A stretch of DNA of 37,857 nt from Nitrospinaceae bacterium (GCA_029261635.1 JAJDAW010000070.1:1-37857), one strand, 5' to 3'; shown: positions 7,163-15,636, numbered from the stretch's first letter. Numbers and translations are program-made. Notes: generated from the letters alone by a model not told the origin.

Positions 7163-8707
7163 ATGAAATCCATACAAAGGGCATTGATAAGTGTGTCGGA
7201 CAAGACAGGTGTCCTTGAATTCGCCAGGGAACTGCATAATTCCGGAATAGAAATTCTTTCCACGGGAGGCACCGCAGAGCTTTTGCGGAAAGGTGGTTTG
7301 CCTGTTATACAGGTGTCAGACTACACGGGCTTCCCGGAAATGATGGATGGCAGAATAAAAACCCTGCATCCCAGGGTGCATGGCGGAATTCTGGGGCGCA
7401 GAGATGTCCCCGAGCATATGCAAGCCATGGAAGATCATGGCATTCGCCCGATTGACCTTGTGGTGATAAACCTTTATCCGTTTGAACAGACCATAGCAAA
7501 GGAAGGCTGTACTTTAGAAGAGGCCATAGAGAATATAGATATTGGCGGTCCTGCGATGGTTCGTTCTTCAGCAAAAAACTGCAATGATGTAACCATTATT
7601 GTCGATCCAAAAGAGTATGACCTGATACTTAAAGAGATGAAAACAGGCTCTGTTTCTCTGGAAACCCGTCGCCGATTGAGTCGAGATGCGTTTGCCCACA
7701 CCGCTCGGTACGATTCATTGATCGCTACTTTTTTATCCGGTCAATGGGAAGAGGGTTTCCCGCCTTCTTTAAATCAACCTTATACAAAAGTTCAAGATTT
7801 GCGCTATGGGGAAAACCCTCACCAGTCAGCCGCTTTGTATAGGGAGAGCCGTCCGCTGCAAACCGATATCGTGTCGGCCAAGCAGTTGCAGGGCAAAGAA
7901 TTGTCTTTCAATAACTTTATCGATTTAAACGCAGCCTGGGAATTGGTGCGGGAAATGGATTCGGGAGCGGTTGCTATTATTAAGCATACCAACCCTTGCG
8001 GAGTTGCATTGGGAGACGACCAGTTAAAAACTTTCATTTTGGCAAGAGAGGTAGACCCTACTTCCGCATTTGGAGGAATTTTGGGGTTTAATCAACCTGT
8101 CACCGTAAAGACGGCGGAAGAGATCCTCAAAAATTTTGTAGAGGCTGTGGTAGCACCTGGTTTCGATCCGGAAGCGGTCAAATTATTTTCTGCAAAGAAA
8201 AATATTCGTCTAATGCAAATGCCGGGTGAAGCATTGAATGTAAAAGACCAGCGTTTCGACCTGAAACGAATTGGCGGTGGACTATTGGTTCAGAGTCAAG
8301 ATTCTTTGAACTATGTTGAAGACCAGTTAAAAATTGCCAGTGATAGAGAACCCGATGCCCGGGAAATGGAAGACATGAAGTTTGCTTGGCTGGTGGCAAA
8401 ACACGTAAAGTCCAATGCCATCATTTATGCAAAAGACAAAGAGATTCTTGGAATCGGGGCAGGCCAAATGAGTCGGGTTGACTCTGCTCGGGTTGCGGTC
8501 GAAAAGGCTCGCAAATCGCTATCCGGCGCGGTCATGGCTTCTGATGCGTTTTTCCCCTTTAGAGATTCTGTCGATGAAGCTGCCAAGAATGGAATTTCAG
8601 CTATTATTTCCCCAGGCGGTTCCATTCGAGATGAAGAAGTTTTACAGGCCGCAAATGAGCATAATATTGCCATGGTTTTTACTGGCACCCGCCATTTTAA
8701 GCATTAA
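7163..8707 (+). CDS. purH: Bifunctional AICAR formyltransferase / IMP cyclohydrolase
   Basis: A 514-residue enzyme catalysing the last two steps of de novo IMP synthesis: formyl transfer from 10-formyl-tetrahydrofolate to AICAR, then ring closure. The N-terminal IMP cyclohydrolase (MGS-like) domain shows LISVSDKTG, STGGTAELLR and DGRIKTLHPRVHGGIL. The C-terminal transformylase domain carries RYGENPHQ, the catalytic KHTNPCG motif, SAFGGI and the GQMSRVDSAR segment, and ends with the usual FTGTRHFKH. Length is normal. No strong ribosome site precedes the ATG; coupling to the 58-codon ORF 15 bp upstream is plausible. No other pur gene is in the window. Confidence 0.98.
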   Translation: MKSIQRALISVSDKTGVLEFARELHNSGIEILSTGGTAELLRKGGLPVIQVSDYTGFPEMMDGRIKTLHPRVHGGILGRRDVPEHMQAMEDHGIRPIDLVVINLYPFEQTIAKEGCTLEEAIENIDIGGPAMVRSSAKNCNDVTIIVDPKEYDLILKEMKTGSVSLETRRRLSRDAFAHTARYDSLIATFLSGQWEEGFPPSLNQPYTKVQDLRYGENPHQSAALYRESRPLQTDIVSAKQLQGKELSFNNFIDLNAAWELVREMDSGAVAIIKHTNPCGVALGDDQLKTFILAREVDPTSAFGGILGFNQPVTVKTAEEILKNFVEAVVAPGFDPEAVKLFSAKKNIRLMQMPGEALNVKDQRFDLKRIGGGLLVQSQDSLNYVEDQLKIASDREPDAREMEDMKFAWLVAKHVKSNAIIYAKDKEILGIGAGQMSRVDSARVAVEKARKSLSGAVMASDAFFPFRDSVDEAAKNGISAIISPGGSIRDEEVLQAANEHNIAMVFTGTRHFKH

Positions 8708-8753
8708 GCCACCACATCCCCCCATTTTAGCTTCATCCTTCTAGGTCTAAGTG

Positions 8754-8780
8754 CGCCATTTCATTTTATTGACAATGGCG
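8754..8780. terminator. Hairpin downstream of purH
   Basis: Inverted repeat CGCCATT (8754-8760) / AATGGCG (8774-8780) with a 13-base loop, ~47 bp after the purH stop. There is no T-tract, so it is a weak terminator candidate. Its 3' arm overlaps the last -35 base of the next gene's promoter. Confidence 0.4.
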
Positions 8781-8797
8781 AATTAAATTAATACAAT
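8769..8797 (+). promoter_or_regulatory. Consensus sigma-70 promoter of the receiver gene
   Basis: TTGACA (8769-8774), exact 17-bp spacer, TACAAT (8792-8797). It lies 54 bp upstream of the receiver ATG, which has its own GGAGGA site. Confidence 0.82.
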
Positions 8798-8851
8798 ATA
8801 TTCGATTCCCGATACGTATTTTTTCCGTAACCTTCACTAATTGGAGGATAT

Positions 8852-9274
8852 ATGGCCTGCTTGCCTGGGACATTGGATATTCTGTATGCCGAAGATGATG
8901 GGGAGGATTTTTCCTTGTTTCTTGATGCTGTGCAGGAAAATGGCTTTTCGTTTAATATTCAGCGCGTAAATGATGGCCAGGAATTGGTGGATTTTTTTGC
9001 AGAAACAACCTCGGAGTTACCCAAACTAATAATTTCAGATTTAAATATGCCGAAGAAAAACGGTCTTGAAGCGGTGCGCGAGATTCGTAGAAAATCGGTA
9101 CTCTCAAAAATCCCAATAATTATTTTTTCAGGTAGTAAGTCTCCGGAAGAAGTCCAGCTAAGCTATGATTTAGGGGTAAATAGTTTTATCCAAAAGCCGT
9201 TAAGCTATCAAGAGCACTTGCTGTGCATTAAGAACATTCACAACTTCTGGTTCGAGACCGCCCAATTACCTTGA
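8852..9274 (+). CDS. CheY-like single-domain response regulator (Rcp1 type)
   Basis: A 140-residue stand-alone receiver. Acidic pocket Glu14-Asp15-Asp16 (YAEDDGEDF), phosphoacceptor Asp63 in ISDLNMPKKNGLEAVREIR, switch Ser93 in IFSGS and Lys115 in QKPLS are all present. The AEDD/EDF start and LNMPKKNG loop are typical of the Rcp1-like receivers that partner with hybrid kinases or phytochromes. No output domain and no kinase nearby, so it probably acts through protein contacts with a kinase encoded elsewhere. A consensus promoter and a GGAGGA site precede it. The membrane-anchored coiled-coil gene begins 10 bp after its stop, so the two are likely one transcript. Confidence 0.93.
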   Translation: MACLPGTLDILYAEDDGEDFSLFLDAVQENGFSFNIQRVNDGQELVDFFAETTSELPKLIISDLNMPKKNGLEAVREIRRKSVLSKIPIIIFSGSKSPEEVQLSYDLGVNSFIQKPLSYQEHLLCIKNIHNFWFETAQLP

Positions 9275-9284
9275 TCTTTATCGA

Positions 9285-10058
9285 ATGAATAAATTCATAA
9301 AAAAAATAATTAAACTCAGCATTTTTGGAGGTTTGGTTTTTGGTGGATGGCAGGCTAACTTGAAATGGGAAGAGTTTAAACCTGTTCTGGCAGAGCTTGA
9401 AGAAAAAGATCCGGAAAAATACGCGAAGATGGTGGAAGAGGCTCAATCTTTTCATATTGATGAAACGAGAAAATTATATCGCGCACTCGACAGGATGACC
9501 TTTGCTGAAGTAATTGACCTTCGCTACAGCAAGTTCTTGGAAAAAAGAAAATCCGATAAAAAATATAGAGAAGATTCTTACGATGAAGAACTTCAAATGA
9601 GGGAAGAGGAAAGAAAAAACAAGCTTGAAAACGACCAAGCCAAAATCGAAGAGCTAAAAAAACTCCGTTTAAAAAAACCTATCAAAGTAAGGTTCGGTCA
9701 GTGGGGAAAAATCTTGCCCTGGCAGCAAAGACTTATTTTGAGAGAAAAATGCATCAAATATTTTAAAAGGAAAATAGAGGATAACCAAACCCATAATAAC
9801 GGATTAAAAACTTCCAATGTAACCACTATGGTATCTCGTGTGGGGCAGGAGCCTTTGGAGGTTGAAAATCTTTGTGAGGGTTTAGTGCCGATGACATCTG
9901 ACCCGCAAGTAATTCAGAATTCAATTTTGAGCTTAAAGAAATCTATGAACTTTTTCTACTTCGCACAATTGCTGGAGGAGACAGGTATCCCGAGAGCCGT
10001 TGTTTTCCCTTTTAAAGATGAGTTGGAAGGAATGTCTCGGGATTATAACGACTCTTGA
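9285..10058 (+). CDS. Membrane-anchored coiled-coil protein of unknown function
   Basis: A 257-residue protein with a short basic start, one hydrophobic segment (residues ~8-22, IIKLSIFGGLVFGGW) that is an uncleaved anchor or signal, and a long charged helical region (~30-155) with a Glu/Lys/Arg-rich coiled coil (EELQMREEERKNKLENDQ). The C-terminal ~100 residues are mixed alpha/beta, with a cysteine in LREKCIKYF and one in ENLCEGL. I do not recognise a domain. It directly follows the receiver gene with a 10-bp gap, so it may be an output or partner protein; that is inference from position only. Confidence 0.65.
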   Translation: MNKFIKKIIKLSIFGGLVFGGWQANLKWEEFKPVLAELEEKDPEKYAKMVEEAQSFHIDETRKLYRALDRMTFAEVIDLRYSKFLEKRKSDKKYREDSYDEELQMREEERKNKLENDQAKIEELKKLRLKKPIKVRFGQWGKILPWQQRLILREKCIKYFKRKIEDNQTHNNGLKTSNVTTMVSRVGQEPLEVENLCEGLVPMTSDPQVIQNSILSLKKSMNFFYFAQLLEETGIPRAVVFPFKDELEGMSRDYNDS

Positions 10059-10069
10059 TAAACCTGCGG

Positions 10070-10537
10070 TCAGGTTATTTCTTTACTTTTTTCCTGGTTC
10101 AATTTTTCGGTCAATACCGCAATCGCCGTTGCCAGCTGCTTTAATTCTGTATTAGACTTTATTTCAGGCAGTTCTGTCTTGCCATCTTCTTCCGCAAATT
10201 GTACCAGTTTCTTCAAGGGACGAATCACCATGCTGATGGTGTAGAGTCCACCGATCACACATATGATGGTGCCGAATACTGCCATCCCAAGCATTTCATT
10301 TTTTAACTGACCTGCACTGCGTGTGACCCGATCTTTTAATAATTCCAGTTGCTTCGGTTCCAAGGTTTCAGTGTTCATGGTTCCTACAATGCGCTCAACT
10401 TGCCCCAACTGAACATAGAGGAAAAAAGCCGCGTAACCGAGGCAGGAGATGACCACGATATAACCCGTCATCAAAAGGTTTATAATGCTTTTTTTCTCGC
10501 CTGGAAGCTCATCTCGAAAGATGGAATTATTTGCCAT
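10070..10537 (-). CDS. Two-pass membrane protein with HAMP-like domain
   Basis: A 155-residue protein with two membrane helices (~19-41, LLMTGYIVVISCLGYAAFFLYV; ~84-104, LGMAVFGTIICVIGGLYTISM) flanking a ~40-residue loop, followed by a HAMP-like segment (MVIRPLKKLVQFAEE with Pro after the helix, then KSNTELKQLATAIAVLTEKLNQ). This is the front end of a chemoreceptor or sensor kinase without any output domain. Such short HAMP proteins are known but poorly understood. It is the third gene of the SH3b-M48-HAMP operon, separated by a single base from the M48 stop. Confidence 0.75.
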   Translation of the reverse strand: MANNSIFRDELPGEKKSIINLLMTGYIVVISCLGYAAFFLYVQLGQVERIVGTMNTETLEPKQLELLKDRVTRSAGQLKNEMLGMAVFGTIICVIGGLYTISMVIRPLKKLVQFAEEDGKTELPEIKSNTELKQLATAIAVLTEKLNQEKSKEIT

Positions 10538-10538
10538 T

Positions 10539-11540
10539 TTAATTTTGCCTTTTTATAGCTACTTTATATCTTTTACCCAAGGTTGGGTATAGAGATGCTT
10601 TTTTATAGCGTGATGAAGATTTTTGCAGGAGATTATATCTTTCCCTGGACGTGGGGTGAGTGCTAGAAAAAATGGAACCTTGATTTTTCTTGCTGGCTCC
10701 TAATTTCTGGATAAACCTTTTCAAGGCTCCAGGATAGTACCCCGTGCGATAAGCGAACTCCCTTCCATATTTGTCTGCTTCAAATTCCAGATTCTTATCC
10801 AGACCTTTGGTGAACAATACATTGGAAACTTCATCGATGAGTTTATCGAACAGTCCGGGGTCTTTGTCCATTACTGCTAAAGTCAATGAGCTGACACCTT
10901 GTAGGCTACGACTTCTTTCCAGTGTTTGCAGGGCGTGTTTGCGAGCGATATGAGCAACTTCGTGAGCGAGTACGCCGGCTAATTCAGCTTCAGTTTCGAT
11001 CATTCTTAACAAACCGATACTGACAAACACATAGCCGCCGGGCGTAGCGAATGCATTGGGAAATTCTGTATTTAAAATCGCAAAATGATAATCGATATCG
11101 GATCGACTGGAAACATCGGCAACGGCCTGCCCCACCAAATTGATATAGCGTAGTAGCTCCGGGTCATCGTAAGTACCACCATAGCGGTTGAAAACTTCAA
11201 CGGCCAACCGCCCACCTATGGCTTTTTCTTCTTCATAGGCGATGGGCTGTAGAGATTTCAAAGTGTTGACGCTCTGTTGTAAAATTTTAGATGTTTTCTT
11301 ATCAAAAATTCCCAACGAGTCACCAAGTCCAATCAAGCCTCCGCTTTGTCCAGAACTCTGCTCAGAACTTTGAGCCTGACTTTGCGCCGGTTTTGTTTCT
11401 TCTTTTTTCGGTTGAGCTTTCTCTGGCGGTCGGGTGGACTTTTCCACTTCCTTTAGAATATCGCCAAAGTTAAAAGAGTGGGAAGGAATAGCCCAGAAGA
11501 CCGCACATAAAAAACATAGAATAAAAAATTTAGTTTTCAT
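10539..11540 (-). CDS. Periplasmic M48-family metalloprotease
   Basis: A 333-residue zinc protease with an N-terminal signal peptide (FFILCFLCAVFWAIPSHS), then a Gln/Ser/Lys-rich linker (~35-70), then a BepA/LoiP-like M48 domain. The zinc motif is HEVAH (His193, Glu194, His197) in LAGVLAHEVAHIARKHA; the third ligand is in the LEFEADKYG motif. The AFATPGGYVFVSIGLL segment is typical. Family members degrade or help assemble outer-membrane proteins. There is no TPR tail as in BepA. Middle gene of a tight operon: 2 bp after the SH3b gene and 1 bp before the HAMP-like gene. Confidence 0.92.
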   Translation of the reverse strand: MKTKFFILCFLCAVFWAIPSHSFNFGDILKEVEKSTRPPEKAQPKKEETKPAQSQAQSSEQSSGQSGGLIGLGDSLGIFDKKTSKILQQSVNTLKSLQPIAYEEEKAIGGRLAVEVFNRYGGTYDDPELLRYINLVGQAVADVSSRSDIDYHFAILNTEFPNAFATPGGYVFVSIGLLRMIETEAELAGVLAHEVAHIARKHALQTLERSRSLQGVSSLTLAVMDKDPGLFDKLIDEVSNVLFTKGLDKNLEFEADKYGREFAYRTGYYPGALKRFIQKLGASKKNQGSIFSSTHPTSRERYNLLQKSSSRYKKASLYPTLGKRYKVAIKRQN

Positions 11541-11542
11541 AA

Positions 11543-12046
11543 TTAGTCCGCATAAGCTCCTAGTCGACCTTCTTCAAGAAACTTGTCCAGGGCTTCATCA
11601 TCGACTTTATAACGTTCCATTTCTTTTACAGATTCAATACTCGCTGGTGACGCGCCTTTTTTAATAGCGTGTTCTTCAGATACAGGACTGAGACCACGAA
11701 TGCTGGAACCATAGGCAGACTCGCGAGCGGCGATCTGTTGTTGCCCGCCCAATGCGCCTAACACATCACCGTCTCCACTGCTGCCTGAAGGTGCATTTTT
11801 AGTTAATTTGAATCTGAAAATCCATCCTGTCTCGCCACCCGCAGAAACTTTATAAAATTTTCCGGATTTCCCGAGAACATCTACAGGAGTTCCTTTATTA
11901 AGTTTGCCTAATACTTTAGAGCGCGCTTTTGCCTTGGCTTGTAATTTGGTCGCAGATTTTTTCACATACCAAGTCTCTGCTGCAACTTGAGAGGTGAAAA
12001 CAAATCCGGAAAAAATAAATATAAAGCTGTAAATAAGTGGACGCAC
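11543..12046 (-). CDS. Exported SH3b-domain protein
   Basis: A 167-residue protein. Residues 1-23 are a signal peptide ending AAETW; residues ~24-82 form a bacterial SH3 domain (WYVKKSATKLQAKA, VLGKLNKGTPVDVL, GGETGWIFRFKL). The remainder is a Gly/Ser linker and a charged helical tail (AIKKGASPASIESVKEMERY). SH3b domains bind peptidoglycan or stabilise neighbouring enzymes. The start codon is GTG at 12046 and no good Shine-Dalgarno sequence is visible; no ATG lies nearby in frame. It heads the operon with the M48 protease and HAMP-like protein, suggesting a shared envelope-maintenance job. Confidence 0.85.
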   Translation of the reverse strand: MRPLIYSFIFIFSGFVFTSQVAAETWYVKKSATKLQAKAKARSKVLGKLNKGTPVDVLGKSGKFYKVSAGGETGWIFRFKLTKNAPSGSSGDGDVLGALGGQQQIAARESAYGSSIRGLSPVSEEHAIKKGASPASIESVKEMERYKVDDEALDKFLEEGRLGAYAD

Positions 12047-12124
12047 GAGTCTTTGAGTAAAAAAATTTATTATTGATTAGAGTAGACCCAGCTTCCCTTA
12101 ATCTGGCAAAAAGGTCAACTATTT

Positions 12125-13018
12125 TTAAGGTTTTGCTTTATTAAAAGCTTTGTGAAGACGTGCCCAGTTGAAAGCGGAACCGGGATCATATTTGCATTCG
12201 AGTCCCGTCGATCCATTTTGAATATGGCAATGCCCCAATACCCCCGCAAAGCGGGAAAAGTTTTTCAGACGGTCTAGAGGGTGTCGTCCGGTTTCTTTGT
12301 CGAGCGGAACTTTTAATTTTATTGCGGGGAGTAATTGGTTTAACCCCAAACTAAGTTTTATCAATGTTTCATATTGTTCTTCGGTGAAGTCCCACATCCT
12401 AACCATTTTTCCGTTAATTTTTTTACTGTAATAGCCTCTCTCTCCATAAGCCCGAGAAGGCATTGCACTAAAAGAATGACTCATCGTTTTGTGTTCATCG
12501 GGAAGGCTGAGTTTCCAACCCTTTGCTGTTTTTTTATATTTATCTTTTTTTGAAGGAAAATATTCGGCCTGCTTTGCCAATGCCTCCCAAGACAGGTTTG
12601 CGATTTCTACATGCACAGCTCTTTCATTGCCTTTTTTGTCGTCAGCCGGGGCGGTATTGGTTTTCCAGTACAAGTCGCACGTTTGAAAAAGAGTGCCGTC
12701 GAGGTCCAGATAAAAATGGCTTCCTTTAAATGGACTTGCAAGCATCAGTTGATGACAGTGCGAGGAGGTGTAGCAAACATCGTAATGCAGAACAAACTGA
12801 TGAACGGTTTTTATTAATTCGCGGTAGGCGGTTTGAGTATTTTTTATTTTATAGTTTGAGAATTTTTGCGTTGGCGCATCATTTAATGCTGAGGCATGCT
12901 GACTTAGAGCCTGTCGTCCGCGTCTATTGGGGCATGCGAATCCGTCTTTTTCGTTCCATAAAACCACGCGGGTGCCGATATCTACCTTTTTTTCGCAGGC
13001 AATGATGTTCTGGTTCAT
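12125..13018 (-). CDS. N-acetylmuramoyl-L-alanine amidase (Amidase_2 fold)
   Basis: A 297-residue protein. The catalytic core from ~65 to the end has the Amidase_2/AmpD-type layout: zinc His78 in FVLHYD, a substrate strand FYLDLDGTLFQTCD, the central AVHVEIANLS (AmpD-like VHVE), and a C-terminal GHCHI (His263) plus YDPGSAFNWARLH (Asp278 or Cys275 as third ligand). It would cleave the lactyl-Ala bond of peptidoglycan. I see no signal peptide, so a cytoplasmic recycling role or non-classical location is possible. The ~60-residue N-terminus with several Cys is not part of the usual domain. No clear ribosome site supports the ATG at 13018. Confidence 0.83.
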   Translation of the reverse strand: MNQNIIACEKKVDIGTRVVLWNEKDGFACPNRRGRQALSQHASALNDAPTQKFSNYKIKNTQTAYRELIKTVHQFVLHYDVCYTSSHCHQLMLASPFKGSHFYLDLDGTLFQTCDLYWKTNTAPADDKKGNERAVHVEIANLSWEALAKQAEYFPSKKDKYKKTAKGWKLSLPDEHKTMSHSFSAMPSRAYGERGYYSKKINGKMVRMWDFTEEQYETLIKLSLGLNQLLPAIKLKVPLDKETGRHPLDRLKNFSRFAGVLGHCHIQNGSTGLECKYDPGSAFNWARLHKAFNKAKP

Positions 13019-13057
13019 GGTCGATTGGCTGGAGTTAAGTGTTAGGAGTTCAGAAAA

Positions 13058-13933
13058 TCATAAACTGTTTTCTGTTGTGCCACCCCAATGCAGTTTTTTT
13101 CTCAACAACTGATAATAATTTTTACCGGGAGTTTGAATAAGCTTTACGGGGATGTCTGCTTTTTTTGCTTCCAGAATATCTCCCGATTTCATGGAATACC
13201 CGGTTTGACCATCCAGTGTAACTCTCACGTCTTCATCTTCATTGCGGGTTGTTAGTTGGACTTTAATCGTTGAAGAATCGGGTATCACAATGGGCCTGTT
13301 TGTCAGGGCAAAAGGGCAAATAGGACTGAGCACCAAAGCCCGCATGCTGGGATGGATAATGGGGCCGCCCGCTGACAAAGAGTGAGCGGTGGAACCTGTA
13401 GGGGAAGCGATGATCAAGCCATCTGCACGGTAAGAAGTCATGTATTGGTCATCGACAAAAACCTCCAGATTCACTATCCTCGCCAACGCTCCATTATTGA
13501 TGACAATATCATTGAGCACATTGAAGTCTTCAATTTTTTTTCCATCCCGAAGGGCCCGAGCATTTAAAAGCATGCGGTTTTCTATTACGCATTTTCCATT
13601 TAAAACTTTTTCGAGAGTCGGGTAAAGATCTTCCGTAGTGGTTTCTGTTAAGAAACCCAGGCTTCCCAGGTTGACACCTAAAATGGGAACTTCATACGGG
13701 TGAGCAATGCTCGCGACATTAAGTAAGGTTCCATCACCGCCCAAAACTATTATGAGATCGGAATTGGAGGCGACTTCTTCTTTCGAGGTGGAAGGCTTTT
13801 TGCCGATAAGATCAGCGGTATCCGGCTCTAAATAAACCGTGCAATTTTTGGACTCTAACCATTGAGTCAGCTCGCTGACAATTTTTGCATCGATATTTGG
13901 CTTTTGTTTGCAGAATATTCCAATCTTCTTCAC
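13058..13933 (-). CDS. nadK: NAD kinase
   Basis: A 291-residue cytoplasmic enzyme that phosphorylates NAD to NADP. Diagnostic features are the GGDGT loop (Gly65-Thr69, catalytic Asp67) in LIIVLGGDGTLL, GVNLGSLGFL, the LNDIVINNG segment, YRADGLIIASPTGSTAHSLSAGGPI, and the late DGQTGYSMKSGD. Length is normal. The start codon is GTG at 13933; the nearest upstream ATG is out of frame. It is followed downstream by the amidase gene after a 39-bp gap. Confidence 0.97.
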   Translation of the reverse strand: MKKIGIFCKQKPNIDAKIVSELTQWLESKNCTVYLEPDTADLIGKKPSTSKEEVASNSDLIIVLGGDGTLLNVASIAHPYEVPILGVNLGSLGFLTETTTEDLYPTLEKVLNGKCVIENRMLLNARALRDGKKIEDFNVLNDIVINNGALARIVNLEVFVDDQYMTSYRADGLIIASPTGSTAHSLSAGGPIIHPSMRALVLSPICPFALTNRPIVIPDSSTIKVQLTTRNEDEDVRVTLDGQTGYSMKSGDILEAKKADIPVKLIQTPGKNYYQLLRKKLHWGGTTENSL

Positions 13934-13993
13934 AAAGTCACCATAACCAACGAAAAAATGTGTGGGGGAATAATATCAGACCGGCAGGAGAGT

Positions 13994-14482
13994 TTAGAGC
14001 TTGCCGAAATCTTCCGGTTTTATTTTGTTCAGCCAATCTTGCCATTGCTTTTCATCATCCGTATTTGTTTTTTCTGGATCAGGGAGATCCAGGCTTTTGG
14101 CAGCCTCGATAACTTGTTCTTCTACAAATATAGGTGACTTAGTCCTCAATGCCAGAGCGATAGCATCTGAAGGGCGGGAATCGATGGAGAGCGTGGTGTC
14201 TCCACAAACCACAGAAATAACAGCATAAAAAGTATTGTCTTTTAGTTCATTGACCAAGATGTGGTTGACCGTGGCTTTCATATTCTGGATCAGGTTTTTG
14301 ATCAGATCATGAGTCATCGGACGGGGTGTGGAAATATTTTCAATTTCCAGAGCGATCGCATTTGCTTCAAAATAGCCGACCCAGATGGGCAATGCTTTTG
14401 CGCCCGTAGAATCTTTTAAAATAATGATGGGCATATTAGTGAGTGGGTCTAAAGTCAGCCCCTCTACTTTCATTTCAACCAT
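13994..14482 (-). CDS. Bifunctional nuclease (BFN/DUF151) family protein
   Basis: A 162-residue protein. The ~130-residue DUF151 core shows MVEMKVEGLTLDP, MPIIILKD, LPIWVGYFEANAIA, RPMTHDLIKNL and the highly conserved SIDSRPSDAIALALR. Plant and archaeal relatives have DNase and RNase activity; the bacterial role is uncertain. The last ~30 residues (KTNTDDEKQWQDWLNKIKPEDFGKL) are a charged tail that often follows this domain. I prefer ATG 14482 (start MVEMKV), with a TGAGG site about 9 bases upstream; ATG 14488 or TTG 14491 are alternatives. It is 60 bp upstream of nadK on the same strand. Confidence 0.9.
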   Translation of the reverse strand: MVEMKVEGLTLDPLTNMPIIILKDSTGAKALPIWVGYFEANAIALEIENISTPRPMTHDLIKNLIQNMKATVNHILVNELKDNTFYAVISVVCGDTTLSIDSRPSDAIALALRTKSPIFVEEQVIEAAKSLDLPDPEKTNTDDEKQWQDWLNKIKPEDFGKL

Positions 14483-14604
14483 GTCCATCAACCTCAGGGA
14501 ATTGGGTAATAAATTATAGGATACTCTTATATCTTATCAGGTTTATGAAGGCAAATCGGATAAAAGAACCCCTGAAAAAATAAAGTAGGTTTTATATAGG
14601 GTGA

Positions 14605-14853
14605 TTAATTTTCACCTGGATGCTCTTTATTTTCCTTAAGAACTTTAAGCAGAGCCTCCCGAACTGCATCGGGAACTTGAACCTGATTCAAGGTGTCCCG
14701 GCAAATTGTTGTAGTCGATTTATAGGTTTTCATAAATGAAATACAGGGAGGGCATTCCTGAAAATGCTCTTCGAGGGAATCCGTCGTTTCTTGATCGAGG
14801 GAGCCTTCGATATAATCGTAGAGCAGGTCAAGGCACTCTTTGCAACAAATCAT
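14605..14853 (-). CDS. Soluble zinc anti-sigma factor (ZAS type)
   Basis: An 82-residue protein with the putative zinc-finger anti-sigma signature: Cys3/Cys4/Cys7 near the start, then HFQECPPC (His-x3-Cys-x2-Cys) at ~30-37. Proteins of this class hold their cognate ECF sigma inactive, often with a redox-sensitive zinc site. There is no transmembrane helix, so regulation would be cytoplasmic. The start ATGA overlaps the sigma gene stop by 4 nt, which makes co-translation and a cognate pairing very likely. The extra cysteine pair at positions 3-4 and a later Cys (TTICRD) could support redox sensing; that is inference. Confidence 0.9.
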   Translation of the reverse strand: MICCKECLDLLYDYIEGSLDQETTDSLEEHFQECPPCISFMKTYKSTTTICRDTLNQVQVPDAVREALLKVLKENKEHPGEN

Positions 14854-15479
14854 TTTTCTACCTTCCGGGATGTAAATTCTTCAAAATAGTTTGCAAGTTT
14901 TTTTCTCAAAAATAATCTCGCGCGATGCAATCTCGACTTCACCGCTGGAACGGTTAAATCCAGAATCTCACCTGCTTTTTCAGTCGAGAGCCCTTCAACA
15001 TCCCGCAAAAGGAAAACAACTTTTTCCTTTTCAGGGAGAAGGTCGATGGCCTTGTTTATGACATCGCGGGTTTCATTGGTGAACAATAACGATTCAGTGT
15101 TTTCTGACCAGTCCTGAATCTTTTCTTGTTGAAATCCCGCCCCATTAAACGAGGGCATCAGCTCATCTATAGATACGTTCGGTTCTTTCTTCTTGCTCCG
15201 CAGCTTCATGTAGCTGGCGTTTAGCGTGATTCGGTAAACCCAGCTCGAAAAAGCAGACTTGCCCTGAAACGTATGGATTTTGCGGAAGAGAGTCAGAAGA
15301 ACTTCCTGCGTCACATCCTGCGCATCCATTTGGTTGCGGGTCAAATTGAAACTGAGGCCGTATATCTTTTTTTGATAGATCTCAGCTATTTTGTCGTAAG
15401 CTTCAAGGTTGCCGCCTTGAAACTCCCGCACCAGAGCTTCTTCTAATTTTTTATCTTCTTTAGGCTGGGTAAAGGACAT
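14850..15479 (-). CDS. ECF (RpoE-like) RNA polymerase sigma factor
   Basis: A 209-residue group 4 sigma factor. Region 2 (~28-95) shows YGLSFNLTRNQMDAQDVTQEVLLTLFRKI and FSSWVYRITLN; region 4 (~135-195) shows AIDLLPEKEKVVFLLRDVEGLSTEKAGEIL and VKSRLHRARLFLRKKL, with a short poorly conserved linker and no N- or C-terminal sensor domain. It is translationally coupled to the zinc anti-sigma gene downstream. I looked for an ECF-type autoregulatory promoter upstream and did not find a clear pair. The target regulon is unknown. Confidence 0.95.
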   Translation of the reverse strand: MSFTQPKEDKKLEEALVREFQGGNLEAYDKIAEIYQKKIYGLSFNLTRNQMDAQDVTQEVLLTLFRKIHTFQGKSAFSSWVYRITLNASYMKLRSKKKEPNVSIDELMPSFNGAGFQQEKIQDWSENTESLLFTNETRDVINKAIDLLPEKEKVVFLLRDVEGLSTEKAGEILDLTVPAVKSRLHRARLFLRKKLANYFEEFTSRKVEK

Positions 15480-15636
15480 AACAAGTGGTTCGAAGTAGAG
15501 AGATGTCTCTTTTTACCAGGAAACCATGCACCCATCCTGATAAAATAAGATGCGCCGAACAGCAAAGCGATTCAATTGGAATGCGTTACCAGCATTTTTC
15601 TTGAGAAAAAAGAGCCGGGTAAACAGTAGAAACGGG

